Origin: an uncultured Bradyrhizobium sp.
Lineage (GTDB): Bacteria; Pseudomonadota; Alphaproteobacteria; Rhizobiales; Xanthobacteraceae
Direction: 5' to 3'
DNA length: 54,306 nucleotides
Assembly: GCF_936928535.1 (NCBI RefSeq)
Contig: NZ_CAKZHY010000018.1
Span: 1 to 54,306, forward strand
The translations under genes were made by a program, and so were the position numbers. Numbering within the stretch: the stretch's first letter is position 1; each line of letters begins with the position of its first letter. The notes under the pieces are model-generated. The model saw nothing but the letters and a program-made list of their open reading frames with translations, had not been told where the DNA came from and ran no database searches. This document shows, in pieces, positions 43,100-54,254 of this stretch.

Positions 43100-44137
43100 T
43101 CAGTAAGCGCGCGCGAAGTCGCCTTCCTGCTTGATATCAGTAAATACCGGAAAACGCGCCTTCCACGGCGTGCCCTTGGCCGTGGTCAGCTTGTTGAGCC
43201 GCTCCAGCACACCGAGGCCGTCCTTGCGCAGGCTCGCCGATACGGCGGCGCGATCCGGAAAATTCTTCAGCACAGCGTCGAGCCAGATCGTGCGACCGGC
43301 GAGGAATCCGCTTGCGCCAGCGGCGTAGGAATAGTCGAGCACGCGCTCGAATTTTTCGGGCGCGGCGCCGCCCGACAGCAGCACCCAGGGAATGCTCCGC
43401 TGGCGGCAGATATCGCCGATCGCCTCGAACTCCTTCTGTGCGGCTTTTGCCTCCGCGCCGCCGTCGCGGGCCGGCAGGCTGTTGGCAGCAAGCGGACTCT
43501 CAAGCTTGAGGAGATCGACGCCGTATTCGGGCTTCGCAAACTCGCGCACGCTTTCGATAACGAGACCGGGCAACTTGCCGGGCGATTCCACGTAGTCGGC
43601 GGTGTGATGGGCGCTGCCGAGGAACGGATAGACCAGCAGTTCGAGCACGTAGGGAATGTCGTGACGCGCGCAGTCCTCGCCGATCTCGCGCACGAACGTC
43701 TTCTGGTGCTCGTTCACGGCGGCATCGGCGTCCGGCCGGTACCAGGCCAGCACCTTGACGGCGTCGCCGCCCATGGCGCGGATCTTTTCCACGCTCCAAT
43801 TGGTGATCGCTCGCGATTTGCGGCCGCCGGCGGTCTCCTCGACGCGATGCTCCTCCAGCGTCATGATCAGGCCGCAGCGCGGCGGCAGCAGGTCGATCGC
43901 CGCAGGCACGGCGAAATTCGGATCGAACAGCATCGAACTGCAATGCGGTGCGAGATTCTCGACGAGCAGACGCTTTGCCGCCGTGACGTCGGAATATTCG
44001 ACCTGCTCCCGAGTGATGCCTTTTGCCTTTGCGATTGCATCGAACAGTGGCGGCCGCTGATCCAGCGCGACCATGCGAAAGTGGCCACCCGCGTCGGCAA
44101 GCCGTGCCAGGCCGCGGTTCTTTCCAATCGTTCTCAT
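43100..44137 (-). CDS. LacD-like class I aldolase (tagatose-1,6-bisphosphate aldolase family)
   Basis: 345 residues. FRMVALDQRPPLFDAI near the start, LIMTLEEHRVEE, GGDAVKVLAWYRPDA and VDLLKLESPLAANSL match the LacD family; the Lys in LLKLESP is the likely Schiff-base residue. SGGAAPEKFERVL and GFLAGRTIW complete the barrel. It would cleave a ketose (bis)phosphate into two trioses. Its start overlaps the kinase stop (ATGA), pairing phosphorylation and cleavage. Confidence 0.88.
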   Translation of the reverse strand: MRTIGKNRGLARLADAGGHFRMVALDQRPPLFDAIAKAKGITREQVEYSDVTAAKRLLVENLAPHCSSMLFDPNFAVPAAIDLLPPRCGLIMTLEEHRVEETAGGRKSRAITNWSVEKIRAMGGDAVKVLAWYRPDADAAVNEHQKTFVREIGEDCARHDIPYVLELLVYPFLGSAHHTADYVESPGKLPGLVIESVREFAKPEYGVDLLKLESPLAANSLPARDGGAEAKAAQKEFEAIGDICRQRSIPWVLLSGGAAPEKFERVLDYSYAAGASGFLAGRTIWLDAVLKNFPDRAAVSASLRKDGLGVLERLNKLTTAKGTPWKARFPVFTDIKQEGDFARAY

Positions 44138-45089
44138 GGCTTCGTCCTCATGAATGCAAGACACTCGTTGATGGTGGGGATTCCGTTGCGGCCGCCGGCG
44201 TGGCGGCATTTCATCGCGGCCGTAGCCGCCGAGAACGCCATGGCAGCGCGCACGTCGAGACCGGCGCCGATCGCCAGCGCATAGGCGCCGTGGAAGACGT
44301 CGCCCGCGCCCGTAGTGTCGACGACGTCAACCGCATAGGCGGTCTGTCGACACAATTGGCCATTCTCGTACCAGCTCACACCGCCCTCACCGCGGGTCAC
44401 AGCGATGACGCGGCAGCCGAAGCGCGCAAGCGCTCCGAGGGATTGGTCTTCGGCCGAGCCGGCAAAGGCTGTGAGCGCCGGCTCGGAGAAGATCGCATGA
44501 TCGGTCAGCGGCAGCAGACGTTCGAACACCTCGGCATCGGCCACGTCGCCGTCGAGCACTGTCGGAATGCCGCGCGACCTAGCCCCACGGAACAGCGCCG
44601 CCGCGCCCTCGACCCAGCGCGGATCGGCCAGCACGGATGAGGCGCGCGCGACGGCGTCATGTGGAAGCCAGTCCGCGGCTTCCGGGAATAGCCCGCGGAA
44701 ATTGACGATCTGCCGTTCGCCAGAACTGTCCACGACAATACCTGAAACGGAGGAGCGCCCTTCCGGAAACAGCCGAAAGTTTTCGACGTCGACACCTTCG
44801 GCGGTGAAGGCCGATTTCATCTCGTGGCCCGCAGCGTCATTCCCTGCCCGCCCCCAGAACGCGACAGAGGCGCCAAGCCTTGCCACCGCGACGCTCGCAT
44901 TGGCGGCCATGCCGCCACCAAGCGTGCCGTACGCGACGGCCTTGATCTTCTCGCTTCCGCCCGCGAACGGCCGATCGACGCGCCAGACCTGGTCAAGCGC
45001 CGACAGCCCGAGACAGATCACGTGCACGGGCTTGGCTCTGGACGCGACCTCCGCCAGTGCCGAGAGATCGCCGATGTTGACCGACGCGC

Positions 45090-45093
<4 letters not shown>
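44134..45093 (-). CDS. PfkB-family carbohydrate kinase
   Basis: 319 residues. GGGMAANASVAVARLGA near residue 45 is the PfkB N-terminal signature and DTTGAGDVFHGAYALA near residue 250 is the C-terminal signature with the catalytic Asp. It phosphorylates a ketose or deoxy-sugar acid. Overlaps both the ATPase upstream (four bases) and the aldolase downstream. Confidence 0.92.
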
Positions 45094-46163
<1,070 letters not shown>

Positions 46164-46169
46164 GATCGC

Positions 46170-47174
46170 TCAGTCCAGCACCAGCACAGGCTTGATCAGC
46201 TCGCCCTTGGCGAAGCGGGCGAAATTCTCAGGGAGAGTTGCGAGCCCAAACTCGCCGTCGACGAGGACGCGGTATTCGTCCTTGTACTTGCGCAGCAGCT
46301 CGACGTTTGGCTCGAAATCCTGGAACGGGAAGTAGAAGGTCCGGATCATGTAGAAATCCTTGCGGCGGAAGACCTTGCCTTCCTCGATGGTCCAGGGCGC
46401 GGCGTTCTCGCCGATCAGCACCAGCGCGCCGCGTGGCAGCACGAGCTCGATGCCGAGATTGCGCGCCGCATGCGCCCCCGAGCATTCCATGATGAGCGCA
46501 AAGCGCTTTGACGTATCGCCGACGGGGTGAACCTTTGCGCCAAAGGATTGCGCGATCTTCAACCGCGCTGCATTGGGATCGGCGACGTAGACATCGTCAT
46601 AGCCGAGCGCGCGGAGCGCCAGCACGACGCCAAGACCGACGGGCCCCGCCCCCATCACGAGAACTGGTCCGGCTTCGTTCGCCGGCACCACGCGACTGAC
46701 GAAGCGCACAGCGTGACCTGACGTGCCGATGGTGTCGAGCAAAAGTGGCGCGAGGCTGTCCTCGATGTCGTCGGGTACCGGCAGCAGGCAGTTTTCCGGC
46801 ACTGGCACGTATTCGGCGTAGCCGCCGGGCCTGTTCCAGCCGATCAGGCTGGAGACTTCCAGGCACATCTGCGTGTCGCCGCGCTTGCAGGCCGCGCAGT
46901 GGCCGCAGTGCAAGGGAATGTAGATCGCGCAACGCTGGCCATGCCGGCGGTGACCGGGCTGCTCGACCACGCCAAAGATCTCGTGGCCGGCGGTGAACTC
47001 GGCACCCTTGTGCCAAAGCTTGAAATCGGAGCCGCACAGCGCGGTACGCGACACGCGCACGAGCACCTCGCCGGCGCCGACGTCAGGCATCGCCACGCGC
47101 TCGATGGTGATGCGATCGTGGCCGTGGAAGACCGCAGCCTGCATGATCGAATTCGGACGGGGGGATACGTTCAT
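46170..47174 (-). CDS. Zinc-dependent medium-chain alcohol/polyol dehydrogenase
   Basis: 334 residues. Catalytic zinc region ALCGSDFKLWHKGAEF and GHEIFGVVE, structural zinc CGHCAACKRGDTQMC, and Rossmann motif MGAGPVGLG near residue 175. In a sugar ABC operon with a kinase and an aldolase it is likely to oxidise a polyol to a ketose. The ATG at 47174 is used; a longer frame runs into the permease gene and is rejected. Confidence 0.9.
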   Translation of the reverse strand: MNVSPRPNSIMQAAVFHGHDRITIERVAMPDVGAGEVLVRVSRTALCGSDFKLWHKGAEFTAGHEIFGVVEQPGHRRHGQRCAIYIPLHCGHCAACKRGDTQMCLEVSSLIGWNRPGGYAEYVPVPENCLLPVPDDIEDSLAPLLLDTIGTSGHAVRFVSRVVPANEAGPVLVMGAGPVGLGVVLALRALGYDDVYVADPNAARLKIAQSFGAKVHPVGDTSKRFALIMECSGAHAARNLGIELVLPRGALVLIGENAAPWTIEEGKVFRRKDFYMIRTFYFPFQDFEPNVELLRKYKDEYRVLVDGEFGLATLPENFARFAKGELIKPVLVLD

Positions 47175-47179
47175 CGGGT

Positions 47180-48007
47180 TCAGCCTTTCACCGCGCCGAG
47201 CGTCAGTCCGGACACCAGCCAGCGCTGCACGAGAGCCGCCAGCACCAGCGGGGGCAACGCGATCAATGTCGCTGCCGCCATGAGGGCGCCCCATTGCGTC
47301 GAGCCTTCGCCGATGAAGTTGAAGGCCGCCGCGATCAGCGTCTTGGTGTCACCATTGGAGAGCACCAGCGCAAACAGGAAGTAGTTCCACGAAAACACGA
47401 AGGCGAGAATCGCAGAGACGGCAACGCCGGATGCTACGAGCGGCAGCGCGATGCGCCAGAGAATGCGCGTGACACTGCACCCGTCCACCTGCGCGGCCTC
47501 AAAGACGCTGCGCGGAATGCCGTCGAAGGATGGCAACAGGACCCAGATCACGATCGGTAGCGTGATCACGGCGTGGCTGAGAATCAGCGCGGTATAGGAG
47601 CCGATCATGCCGACCTGCCGGAACATGACATACCATGGCAGCAGGAACAGGGTGCCGGGCGCCATGCGCGCCGCGAGCGTCAGGATTGCCGGCCAGGAGA
47701 TGCGCGTCCAGGAGACGGCAAAAGCGGCGGGAATTCCAAACAGCAATCCCAGCGCGGTCGAACCCACCGTAACGATGAGGCTGTTGAGCGCGTAGCTCAG
47801 GAACGGCGTGGTCTTCGTCAGCTCGACATAGTTGTCCAATGTCGGCGAGAAGATCAGCGTCGGCGGATAGGCGGTGACCTCGAAAGACGGCTTGAACGAG
47901 GACAACACCATCCAGACCGTCGGCGCCATGATGAGCACGCCGGCGAGCACGAGCTGCAATGTGTTGAGCCAGCGGATCCAACGATCTGTATTGGCGGCAT
48001 CGTTCAT
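47180..48007 (-). CDS. Sugar ABC transporter permease (MalG/UgpE-like)
   Basis: 275 residues, six membrane helices. The coupling loop with the EAA motif VFEAAQVDGCSVTRILWRIALPL is near residue 190, standard for this family. Ends in SGLTLGAVKG, the MalG-type C-terminus. Partner of the 48012 gene. Confidence 0.93.
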   Translation of the reverse strand: MNDAANTDRWIRWLNTLQLVLAGVLIMAPTVWMVLSSFKPSFEVTAYPPTLIFSPTLDNYVELTKTTPFLSYALNSLIVTVGSTALGLLFGIPAAFAVSWTRISWPAILTLAARMAPGTLFLLPWYVMFRQVGMIGSYTALILSHAVITLPIVIWVLLPSFDGIPRSVFEAAQVDGCSVTRILWRIALPLVASGVAVSAILAFVFSWNYFLFALVLSNGDTKTLIAAAFNFIGEGSTQWGALMAAATLIALPPLVLAALVQRWLVSGLTLGAVKG

Positions 48008-48011
48008 GACA

Positions 48012-48899
48012 TCACCACGCCACGGCGCCGCGCAGGCGGTTGAAGGCAAGCACGGCACCGAACACGATCGCCGTCAGCGTCAGCATCAGGGCGCTGGCAT
48101 AGCCGATGTTGAAGAACTCGAAGCCGACCCGGAACCCGTAGATGTTGAGCGTGTTCGACGCATTGCCCGGGCCACCCTGGGTCGTGATGTAGATGATGTC
48201 GAAGAAACGCAGGAGATCGACGCTGCGCAGGATCGCCGCCGTGACGATGGTCGGCAGCAGCAGCGGCAGCGTGATGCGCTGGAACGTCTTGAAAGGAGAT
48301 GCGCCGTCGATCTGCGCGGCCTCATAGACGCTCGGCGGCAGCGACTGCAATCCGCCGAGCACGATCAGCGCGACGTAAGGCGTCCACTGCCAGCTGTCGA
48401 TCAGCGCCACGGTCGGGATAACCAGCGACGGCGAGGCCAGCCAGTCCGACGGCGGCAGACCGAGCCACTGGAGGATGTAGTTGGCGGCGCCCAGCGAGGG
48501 ATCGAGGATGACCAGCCACATCATTCCGGCCACCACCGGCGGCATCATGAAGGGCGAGATGAACAGCGAGCGCACGATGCCCGGCAAGCGCTTGGCATGA
48601 AACAGCACCAGCGCGAGCCAGATGCCGAAGACGAGCTGAAGCGTCAGCGAGAGCACGTAGAGCGCGATCGTGACCCACAGGCCGTGCCAGAACTCGGCAT
48701 CGGAGATCAGCTTCGAATAATTGGCAAGACCCGCAAAGGACTGCTTGCCGGCCGAGGAAAAGGTCTGGAAGCCGAGCCAGATCGTGTAGACGACGGGAAA
48801 CGCGATCATCGCGACCGTGAAGACCACGGCCGGCGCCGCAAGCGCCGCCATTTCCAGCTTCTGCCGGTCCTGCGTGAGTGTCGCAGCCGTATCAGACAT
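48012..48899 (-). CDS. Sugar ABC transporter permease (MalF/UgpA-like)
   Basis: 295 residues with six membrane helices and the EAA loop VYEAAQIDGASPFKTFQRITLP near residue 200. Starts MSDTAATLTQDRQ. It pairs with the permease at 47180 to form the channel. A long hairpin precedes it after the binding-protein gene. Confidence 0.93.
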   Translation of the reverse strand: MSDTAATLTQDRQKLEMAALAAPAVVFTVAMIAFPVVYTIWLGFQTFSSAGKQSFAGLANYSKLISDAEFWHGLWVTIALYVLSLTLQLVFGIWLALVLFHAKRLPGIVRSLFISPFMMPPVVAGMMWLVILDPSLGAANYILQWLGLPPSDWLASPSLVIPTVALIDSWQWTPYVALIVLGGLQSLPPSVYEAAQIDGASPFKTFQRITLPLLLPTIVTAAILRSVDLLRFFDIIYITTQGGPGNASNTLNIYGFRVGFEFFNIGYASALMLTLTAIVFGAVLAFNRLRGAVAW

Positions 48900-48923
48900 G
48901 CAGTCGTGTCCTCAATCGAATGG

Positions 48924-48954
48924 GATGCCGGCTGGCGCGAAGCCAGCCGGCATC
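48924..48954 (-). terminator. 13-bp perfect hairpin between the sugar-binding-protein gene and its permeases
   Basis: GATGCCGGCTGGC (48924-48936) and GCCAGCCGGCATC (48942-48954) with a 5-base loop (UUCGC on the mRNA). No T-run follows. Placed as in the liv operon at 34542-34585; likely a partial terminator or 3' end stabiliser. Confidence 0.65.
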
Positions 48955-48960
48955 GGGCGG

Positions 48961-50262
48961 CTAGTTCAGCGAGATCAGCGCGTCGAGCGCCTTGTCGGCA
49001 TCCGCGCAAGCCTGGTCGACCGGCTTCTGCTTCAGGATCAAATCCTGCACCGCCTGGCCGATGAACTCGCGCGATTGCGGATTGGCGACGATGGGATAGC
49101 CGACTTCGGATGAGCCCTTGGTGGCGAGCACGTCGAGCGCGGCCTGCCATTCCTTGCGGACCGGCTCTTCGTCGATCCACTTGCGGTATTCAGGATCCTC
49201 GGCGACCGCGGGACGCGGCGGGGCAATGCCCTGGAGCGCCATCTTCTTCTGAATCTCGGGGCTGGTCGCCCATTGCACGAAGTACCAGGCCGCATCCGGC
49301 TGCTTGCTGTGCGAGGACACCGCCATGCCCCAGCCGATCGTGGTCGGCACCTGACCGGCATCGCCCGCAGGGAACGGCAACAGGCCGGTGTCCTTCAGGC
49401 GCGCCCCGCCTTCCATCACCGTGCGCAATTCATTCGAGGATTCGAACGCCATCGCAGCGCGGCCGCTGCGATAGAGCGCGGAAATCTGCTGGAAACTATA
49501 GTTGACGACGCCGGGCGGGCCGAAGTCGCGCAGCAGGCGGCTATAGGTATCGAGCGCTTCCTTGCCCTTGGCCGAGCAGAGGTTCGATTTGCCGTTCGCG
49601 ATATAGCTGCCGCCGATATTGTGCAGCATGTTGCTGAACGTGTAGGCGACCGCGGGCTTGAGGCCGCGTGAGACGAACGGCGTCACCGTGCTGTCGCAGG
49701 TCTTGATCTTCTCGGCAGCGGCCTCGACATCCTTGATGGTCTTCGGCGCCTCGAGGCCGCACTTCTTGAAGATGTCGGTGCGGTAGTAAAAGATCGGGCC
49801 CTCGATGTTCATCGGCATGCTCGTGAGCTTGCCGCCGAAGGTCGCCGCCTTCAGCAAAGCCTGGCTCAGCCCGTTCGGGTCATAGTCCTTGGCCACCTCG
49901 TTCTTGGCCATTGCCGTGAGATCGCCGTACCAGCCCGCGGCGGCGAACTGCTCGCCCTCGCGTGAGGGCAGCGTCATGAAGACGTCGACCTCATCGCTGT
50001 CGGCGTTCATGACCGTGACCAGACGCTGGCGCATCTGCTGTTCCTGATAGCTGTCGACCTTCAGGGCCATGCCGGTCAGCTTCTCGAAATCGGCCTTGTA
50101 GGTCAGCAGCGCCTGCGAGACCGGATTGTTGTTGGCAAGAAAGGTGACGGTCTTGCCCTTGAACTTCATCCAGTCGAAATCGGCTGCGCGGGACGGCGCA
50201 GTCATCACGGCGATTGCGATAACGGGCAACGCGACCTGCGTCGCGAGCGTCCTGGCCTTCAT
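48961..50262 (-). CDS. Sugar ABC transporter solute-binding protein (family 1)
   Basis: 433 residues. Signal peptide MKARTLATQVALPVIAIAVM ends near SRAADFDW; mature KTVTFLANNNPVSQALLTYK is the first strand and AGWYGDLTAMAKNEVAKD part of the binding cleft. Family 1 proteins bind oligosaccharides, polyols and sugar phosphates. First gene of the operon, with a LacI-type operator 65 bases upstream. Confidence 0.9.
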   Translation of the reverse strand: MKARTLATQVALPVIAIAVMTAPSRAADFDWMKFKGKTVTFLANNNPVSQALLTYKADFEKLTGMALKVDSYQEQQMRQRLVTVMNADSDEVDVFMTLPSREGEQFAAAGWYGDLTAMAKNEVAKDYDPNGLSQALLKAATFGGKLTSMPMNIEGPIFYYRTDIFKKCGLEAPKTIKDVEAAAEKIKTCDSTVTPFVSRGLKPAVAYTFSNMLHNIGGSYIANGKSNLCSAKGKEALDTYSRLLRDFGPPGVVNYSFQQISALYRSGRAAMAFESSNELRTVMEGGARLKDTGLLPFPAGDAGQVPTTIGWGMAVSSHSKQPDAAWYFVQWATSPEIQKKMALQGIAPPRPAVAEDPEYRKWIDEEPVRKEWQAALDVLATKGSSEVGYPIVANPQSREFIGQAVQDLILKQKPVDQACADADKALDALISLN

Positions 50263-50326
50263 CGAACTCTCCTCCCGGCTGGCCGCCTTATGCTGGCGGA
50301 CCATTTGAACAGGTTTGAACACCCCT

Positions 50327-50340
50327 TGAAAACGGTTACA
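50327..50340. promoter_or_regulatory. LacI-type operator for the sugar transporter operon
   Basis: TGAAAACGGTTACA, a good match to the symmetric TGTAACCGGTTACA form seen for many LacI regulators. It lies 65 bases upstream of the solute-binding-protein start. Confidence 0.5.
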
Positions 50341-50437
50341 AAATAGACCTCGCATTGGTGAAGTCAAGCGGTGGACACGACGCACATTCTGCGGCAAATT
50401 TGCTGAAATTTCGCTGCCGCGCAATTCGCATCGCAAC

Positions 50438-50451
50438 ATGTACCGTTACAT
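50438..50451. promoter_or_regulatory. LacI-type operator abutting the lacI start
   Basis: ATGTACCGTTACAT is a near-palindrome two bases from the lacI ATG, sharing CGGTTACA/CCGTTACA-type arms with the site at 50327. Suggests autoregulation. Confidence 0.5.
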
Positions 50452-50453
50452 TC

Positions 50454-51494
50454 ATGAGGCTGACCACCGCCAAGTCTGTGAAACAGGGCATCCGCGCCGT
50501 GGCGGCGCGGGCCGGCGTTTCAACCGCGTCGGTCTCGCGCGCCCTCAATAACCCGAATGCCGTCAGCCCCTCCTTGCGTGCGCGCATCGAACAAGCCATC
50601 GACGCACTCGGCTACATCCCGCATGCGCCGGCGCGGATTCTCTCGTCTCGCCGCTCGCGCACGCTTGGCGCAATCGTGCCGACGATCGACAACACGATGT
50701 TCGCGCGCGGCATCGCTTCGCTTCAGCAATATCTCTCGTCGGTCGGATACATGCTGTTCCTCACGACGAGCGGCTACGACCTCGATGTCGAATTGCAGCA
50801 GGCGCGCAATCTGATCAGCCGCGGGGTCGACGGCCTCGTGCTGCGCGGTGATTGCCATCACGATGGATTGCGCAAGCTGCTATCCGACAATGCGGTGCCG
50901 TTCATCAATGTCGGCATCTACCATCCCGGCAGGCCCTACCCCTGCGTCGGCACCGATAACGAAGCCGCCGCCCATCGCGCCGCCGCGCATGTTATCGAAC
51001 TCGGCCATCGCCGCATCGGAATCGTCTCGGCGCTCCAGCGCAATAATGACCGTGCCAGCGCCCGCGTCGCCGGATTTCGCCGCGCCATGGCGGAAAACGG
51101 TATTGAGCTTCCCCCGCAATGGCATGTCGAGGTGCCCTACACGCTGGACGACGCGCGTGAGGCGGCGCGCTATCTCCTCAACCTCAAGGACCGCCCGACG
51201 GCCGTGGTTTGTGGCAACGACGTCATCGCCTATGGCGTGCTGCTCGAGGCGGAGCGCGACGGCTTCTCCGTGCCCCGCGACCTTTCCGTCGTCGGCTTCG
51301 ATGATCTCGACTGGAGCCGGCATTTGCGGCCGAGCCTGACCACGATCCACGTGCCGACCGGAGAAACCTGGCAGCGCGCCGGCGAATACCTGGTGCGCAG
51401 CCTGGCTGGCGAGCAGACCATCATGCATCGCGAGATCGACTTCTCGCTGGTGGTTCGCGAGTCGACGGCCCCGCCCCCGAAATCGCTGAAGTGA
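50454..51494 (+). CDS. LacI-family transcriptional regulator
   Basis: 346 residues. The HTH is [19 protein letters not shown] near residue 12, with the hinge helix [16 protein letters not shown] and then a periplasmic-binding-protein-like effector domain. The start at 50454 gives a standard distance to the HTH. It is divergent from the sugar operon with two similar operator-like sites between them. The SDR gene follows by 11 bases. Confidence 0.93.
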   Translation: MRLTTAKSVKQGIRAVAARAGVSTASVSRALNNPNAVSPSLRARIEQAIDALGYIPHAPARILSSRRSRTLGAIVPTIDNTMFARGIASLQQYLSSVGYMLFLTTSGYDLDVELQQARNLISRGVDGLVLRGDCHHDGLRKLLSDNAVPFINVGIYHPGRPYPCVGTDNEAAAHRAAAHVIELGHRRIGIVSALQRNNDRASARVAGFRRAMAENGIELPPQWHVEVPYTLDDAREAARYLLNLKDRPTAVVCGNDVIAYGVLLEAERDGFSVPRDLSVVGFDDLDWSRHLRPSLTTIHVPTGETWQRAGEYLVRSLAGEQTIMHREIDFSLVVRESTAPPPKSLK

Positions 51495-51504
51495 GACCCT
51501 TCCC

Positions 51505-52239
51505 ATGAGTTCGAATTTTTCCCTCGCGCCCGGCTTTCACGCCGTGGTGATCGGCGGCGCCGGCGACATCGGCGCTGCGATCAGCAACCAGTTTTGCGAT
51601 CTCGGCGCGACGGTCACGGCAACCGGCGCCAACGAAGCCGATCTTGCCCGTACGCTGCTCAAGCCGCGCGCCGGCCTCACGCTAGCGACGCTCGATGTCA
51701 CCGACGACGCGGCCGTGACGTCCTTCGCCAGCACGCACAAACGCGTCGATGCGCTGGTCAACTGTGCCGGCATTCTCGCGCGCGACAAGGAATTCGAGAT
51801 CGAGACCTTCGTGAAGGTGATCGACGTCAATCTCACCGGGACATTCCGCACCTGCATGGCGTTCCACGCACGGCTCGCGGAGACCAAGGGTTCGATCGTC
51901 AACATCGCCTCGATGAATGCGACCCTGGCGCTGCCGCGCATTCCGGCCTATTGCGCCAGCAAGGGCGGCGTCGTGATGCTGACCAAGGCGCTTGCCTTGA
52001 AATGGGCCGAGGAAGGCATCCGCGTCAACGCGGTTGCGCCGGGCTATATCCAGACCGCGATCAACGCCGCCGGCCGTACCGACCTGCCGCATTATCAGCG
52101 TATCGCCGACCGCACCGCCTTCAAGCGCTGGGGACAGCCGGAGGATATTGCCGGCGCAGTCGCCTTCCTTTGCATGCCGGCCTCGCAATACGCGACCGGC
52201 ACCGTCGTTGCCGTGGATGGCGGGTTTCTCGCCGGATGA
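51505..52239 (+). CDS. Short-chain dehydrogenase/reductase
   Basis: 244 residues. Cofactor motif [13 protein letters not shown] at the N-terminus, [10 protein letters not shown], the Ser of NIASMNATL and the YCASKGG catalytic Tyr/Lys pair near residue 150 are all present. The C-terminus [13 protein letters not shown] is typical. Probably oxidises an acid sugar, aldose or polyol in the pathway controlled by the preceding regulator gene. Confidence 0.92.
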   Translation: MSSNFSLAPGFHAVVIGGAGDIGAAISNQFCDLGATVTATGANEADLARTLLKPRAGLTLATLDVTDDAAVTSFASTHKRVDALVNCAGILARDKEFEIETFVKVIDVNLTGTFRTCMAFHARLAETKGSIVNIASMNATLALPRIPAYCASKGGVVMLTKALALKWAEEGIRVNAVAPGYIQTAINAAGRTDLPHYQRIADRTAFKRWGQPEDIAGAVAFLCMPASQYATGTVVAVDGGFLAG

Positions 52240-52317
52240 GCGACGGAGTCCGCTGCGACAGTGATGAACGAAGGAAAGCAAGCATGGTTCAGTTTGCGTA
52301 GCCTGGACTGATACCGA

Positions 52318-53559
52318 TTACAGATCCTTTTCGGCGAGCCTGCGAAACTCATCAGGCACGGAATGAGAATTGGGCAACGCAGCGCTGCCATAGCCGATAG
52401 AATTCCATCCGAAACGATCGCGGATCTTATCGATTGCACCGTCGGCTGCCTGACGTGCCAAGCCTCTCTTGGTGCCGGGGCGGCGCGCATCACCTTCAAG
52501 CCCGAGCGGCAATTCCAGCTCCAGATCACAGTTCTCCTCGAGATGCGACACGGAGATCGCCAATAGTGAAATGATCTTCTCGTCCGGGTAATTGACAAGG
52601 ATCGCGCGCACCAGCTCTTCGGCGAGCTCGGTGAGGATCAGGGTAGCGAAGATCGGCGCATCAAGCGTTACCGAGCGCGTCACCGAGCGCAGGTTGGCGA
52701 AGCGAACTCGGACCGTCACAGTTCGACCTGGTCTGGACTTCGCCCGGAGCCGGGTGGCAATGCGATCCGCGAGGTGAAGCAGAGTGGGACGAATAACCCG
52801 CTCGACCGCAGGTCTCCTGCCGATCGCGGACTGCGCCCCTGCCGACCGGGCTCGGCGGTGAGACTTGATTTCACGCGGATCGCGATTCCACGCCAGCGCT
52901 GCGCGTTTTTCGCCTGCCGCGGGGCCGAGCAACTGTTCGAGCGACCATCCCGGAGTCGTCGCGAGTTGTCCGATCGTTTGTACGCCGATCTCGGCAAGCC
53001 GCGCCATCGTGACGGGACCCACGCCCCACATCAACTCGACCGGCAGGTGGTGAAGGAACTCCAGTTCAGTGTCGGGATCGACAACCACGAGCCCGTCGGG
53101 CTTCGCCACTTGCGAAGCTATTTTCGCCAGATGCTTGGTGCGCGCGACACCTACCGAGATCGGAAGGCTCAGCTCGGCGCGCACGCGTTGGCGGATTGTC
53201 GCAGCAATTTCGGCGGGCGAGCCGAAGAGATGAGTGCAGCCAGCAACGTCTGCGAAGGCCTCGTCGATGGAAATCCGTTCAACGAGGGGTGTGAAATCGC
53301 CGATCACCTTAATGGCGGCATCACCCAGCCGTTGGTAGTCCTTGAAGTGGCCGCCGACAAAAGTGAGTTGAGGGCATAGCTCGCGCGCCTGCCGCCCCGG
53401 CATGCCGCCACGGACCCCGAACGCCTTGGCTTCGTAGGAAGCGGCAAGCACAACACCGCCACCGACGGCAATGGGCTTTCCGCGTAGCGACGGGTCGAGC
53501 AGCTGCTCAACCGATGCATAAAAGGCATCCAGGTCCGCGTGAAGGATAGTTGCCTTCAT
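52318..53559 (-). CDS. dinB: DNA polymerase IV (DinB), translesion polymerase
   Basis: 413 residues. The N-terminus has the Y-family motif HADLDAFYASVEQ and the acidic SIDEAFADVAG pair near residue 105; the HhH region LMWGVGPVTMARLAEIG and a little-finger domain follow. It copies damaged DNA. The ATG at 53559 is 62 bases downstream of a LexA-type box. A longer frame to 53637 would include the box and is rejected. Confidence 0.93.
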   Translation of the reverse strand: MKATILHADLDAFYASVEQLLDPSLRGKPIAVGGGVVLAASYEAKAFGVRGGMPGRQARELCPQLTFVGGHFKDYQRLGDAAIKVIGDFTPLVERISIDEAFADVAGCTHLFGSPAEIAATIRQRVRAELSLPISVGVARTKHLAKIASQVAKPDGLVVVDPDTELEFLHHLPVELMWGVGPVTMARLAEIGVQTIGQLATTPGWSLEQLLGPAAGEKRAALAWNRDPREIKSHRRARSAGAQSAIGRRPAVERVIRPTLLHLADRIATRLRAKSRPGRTVTVRVRFANLRSVTRSVTLDAPIFATLILTELAEELVRAILVNYPDEKIISLLAISVSHLEENCDLELELPLGLEGDARRPGTKRGLARQAADGAIDKIRDRFGWNSIGYGSAALPNSHSVPDEFRRLAEKDL

Positions 53560-53620
53560 TGCCCGTCCCGACCATTGGCCCACGGTTGGTGGGGTGCCCG
53601 AATGACACCTCGACGCTTCA

Positions 53621-53635
53621 GAACAAAATAGGAAC
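53621..53635 (-). promoter_or_regulatory. Alphaproteobacterial LexA (SOS) box in front of dinB
   Basis: On the minus strand it reads GTTC, seven bases (CTATTTT), GTTC. This is an exact match to the direct-repeat SOS consensus GTTC-N7-GTTC of this class. Confidence 0.7.
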
Positions 53636-53753
53636 ATTGTGTCGACGGGTCAATCGCCGTCCGAGCGCATCTGTCGATTCAAGGCTAAGAAGTTGATCCC
53701 TGCTAAGAGGATCGAACGATCAAATCCTGTCGGATGCGCCACCGCGTTGATCG

Positions 53754-54254
53754 TTAAGAGATTCGTCGCCGCTTCGCGCGCGCACTGCGATCACCGCGTC
53801 CTTTCCGCTCCGCTCCTCGACCGTCTAGAAACTCCACGAGCACAGCCATGAAGCTGTCTGCCGCCGGTGGAAGGGTGCGACGCCGTTTTCGAACGACGGC
53901 GATGGACCGCACGAAATGCGGGTCGTCGATGGTGCGGGCGACGAGATCAGGTTCGGCGCGGATTTCGTGGGCGGATTCAGGCAATATCGTGATGCCGAGG
54001 CCCGCGCGCACCATGCCAACGGCCGTCATCATGTAGGTCACTTCACATGCGGCTTCGACGCGACGACCTGCGGAAACGAGTGCAGCATCGACGGTCGCGC
54101 GCACGCTGGTCGCGGGGTCCATCAAAATGAGAGGAAACGCCGCCAGTTCTTCGACGCCGACGCGCTTGATACGCGCGAGCGGATGATGTGCCGGGTAAAT
54201 GACATTGAGCCGATCCTCCGCACGATGAATAACTTCAAGATCGGCGTGAACTAG
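53754..54254 (-). pseudogene. LysR-family regulator, C-terminal part, cut by an IS element
   Basis: The minus strand encodes a LysR effector domain from LVHADLEVIHRAEDRLNVIY through ELAAFPLILMDPATSVRATV, MMTAVGMVRAGLGITILPES and SIAVVRKRRRTLPPAADSF. The frame is open only downstream of CTAG at 54251-54254; at the IS side it meets a stop (TGA). The N-terminal HTH half is missing here and may lie past the IS outside the window. The gene is therefore interrupted and probably inactive. What it regulates is unknown; dinB is the nearest gene. Confidence 0.75.

Noticed and set aside
43064..44284. 406-codon plus-strand frame opposite the aldolase and kinase genes
   Set aside because: Antisense to LacD-like and PfkB genes with clear motifs; no independent evidence.
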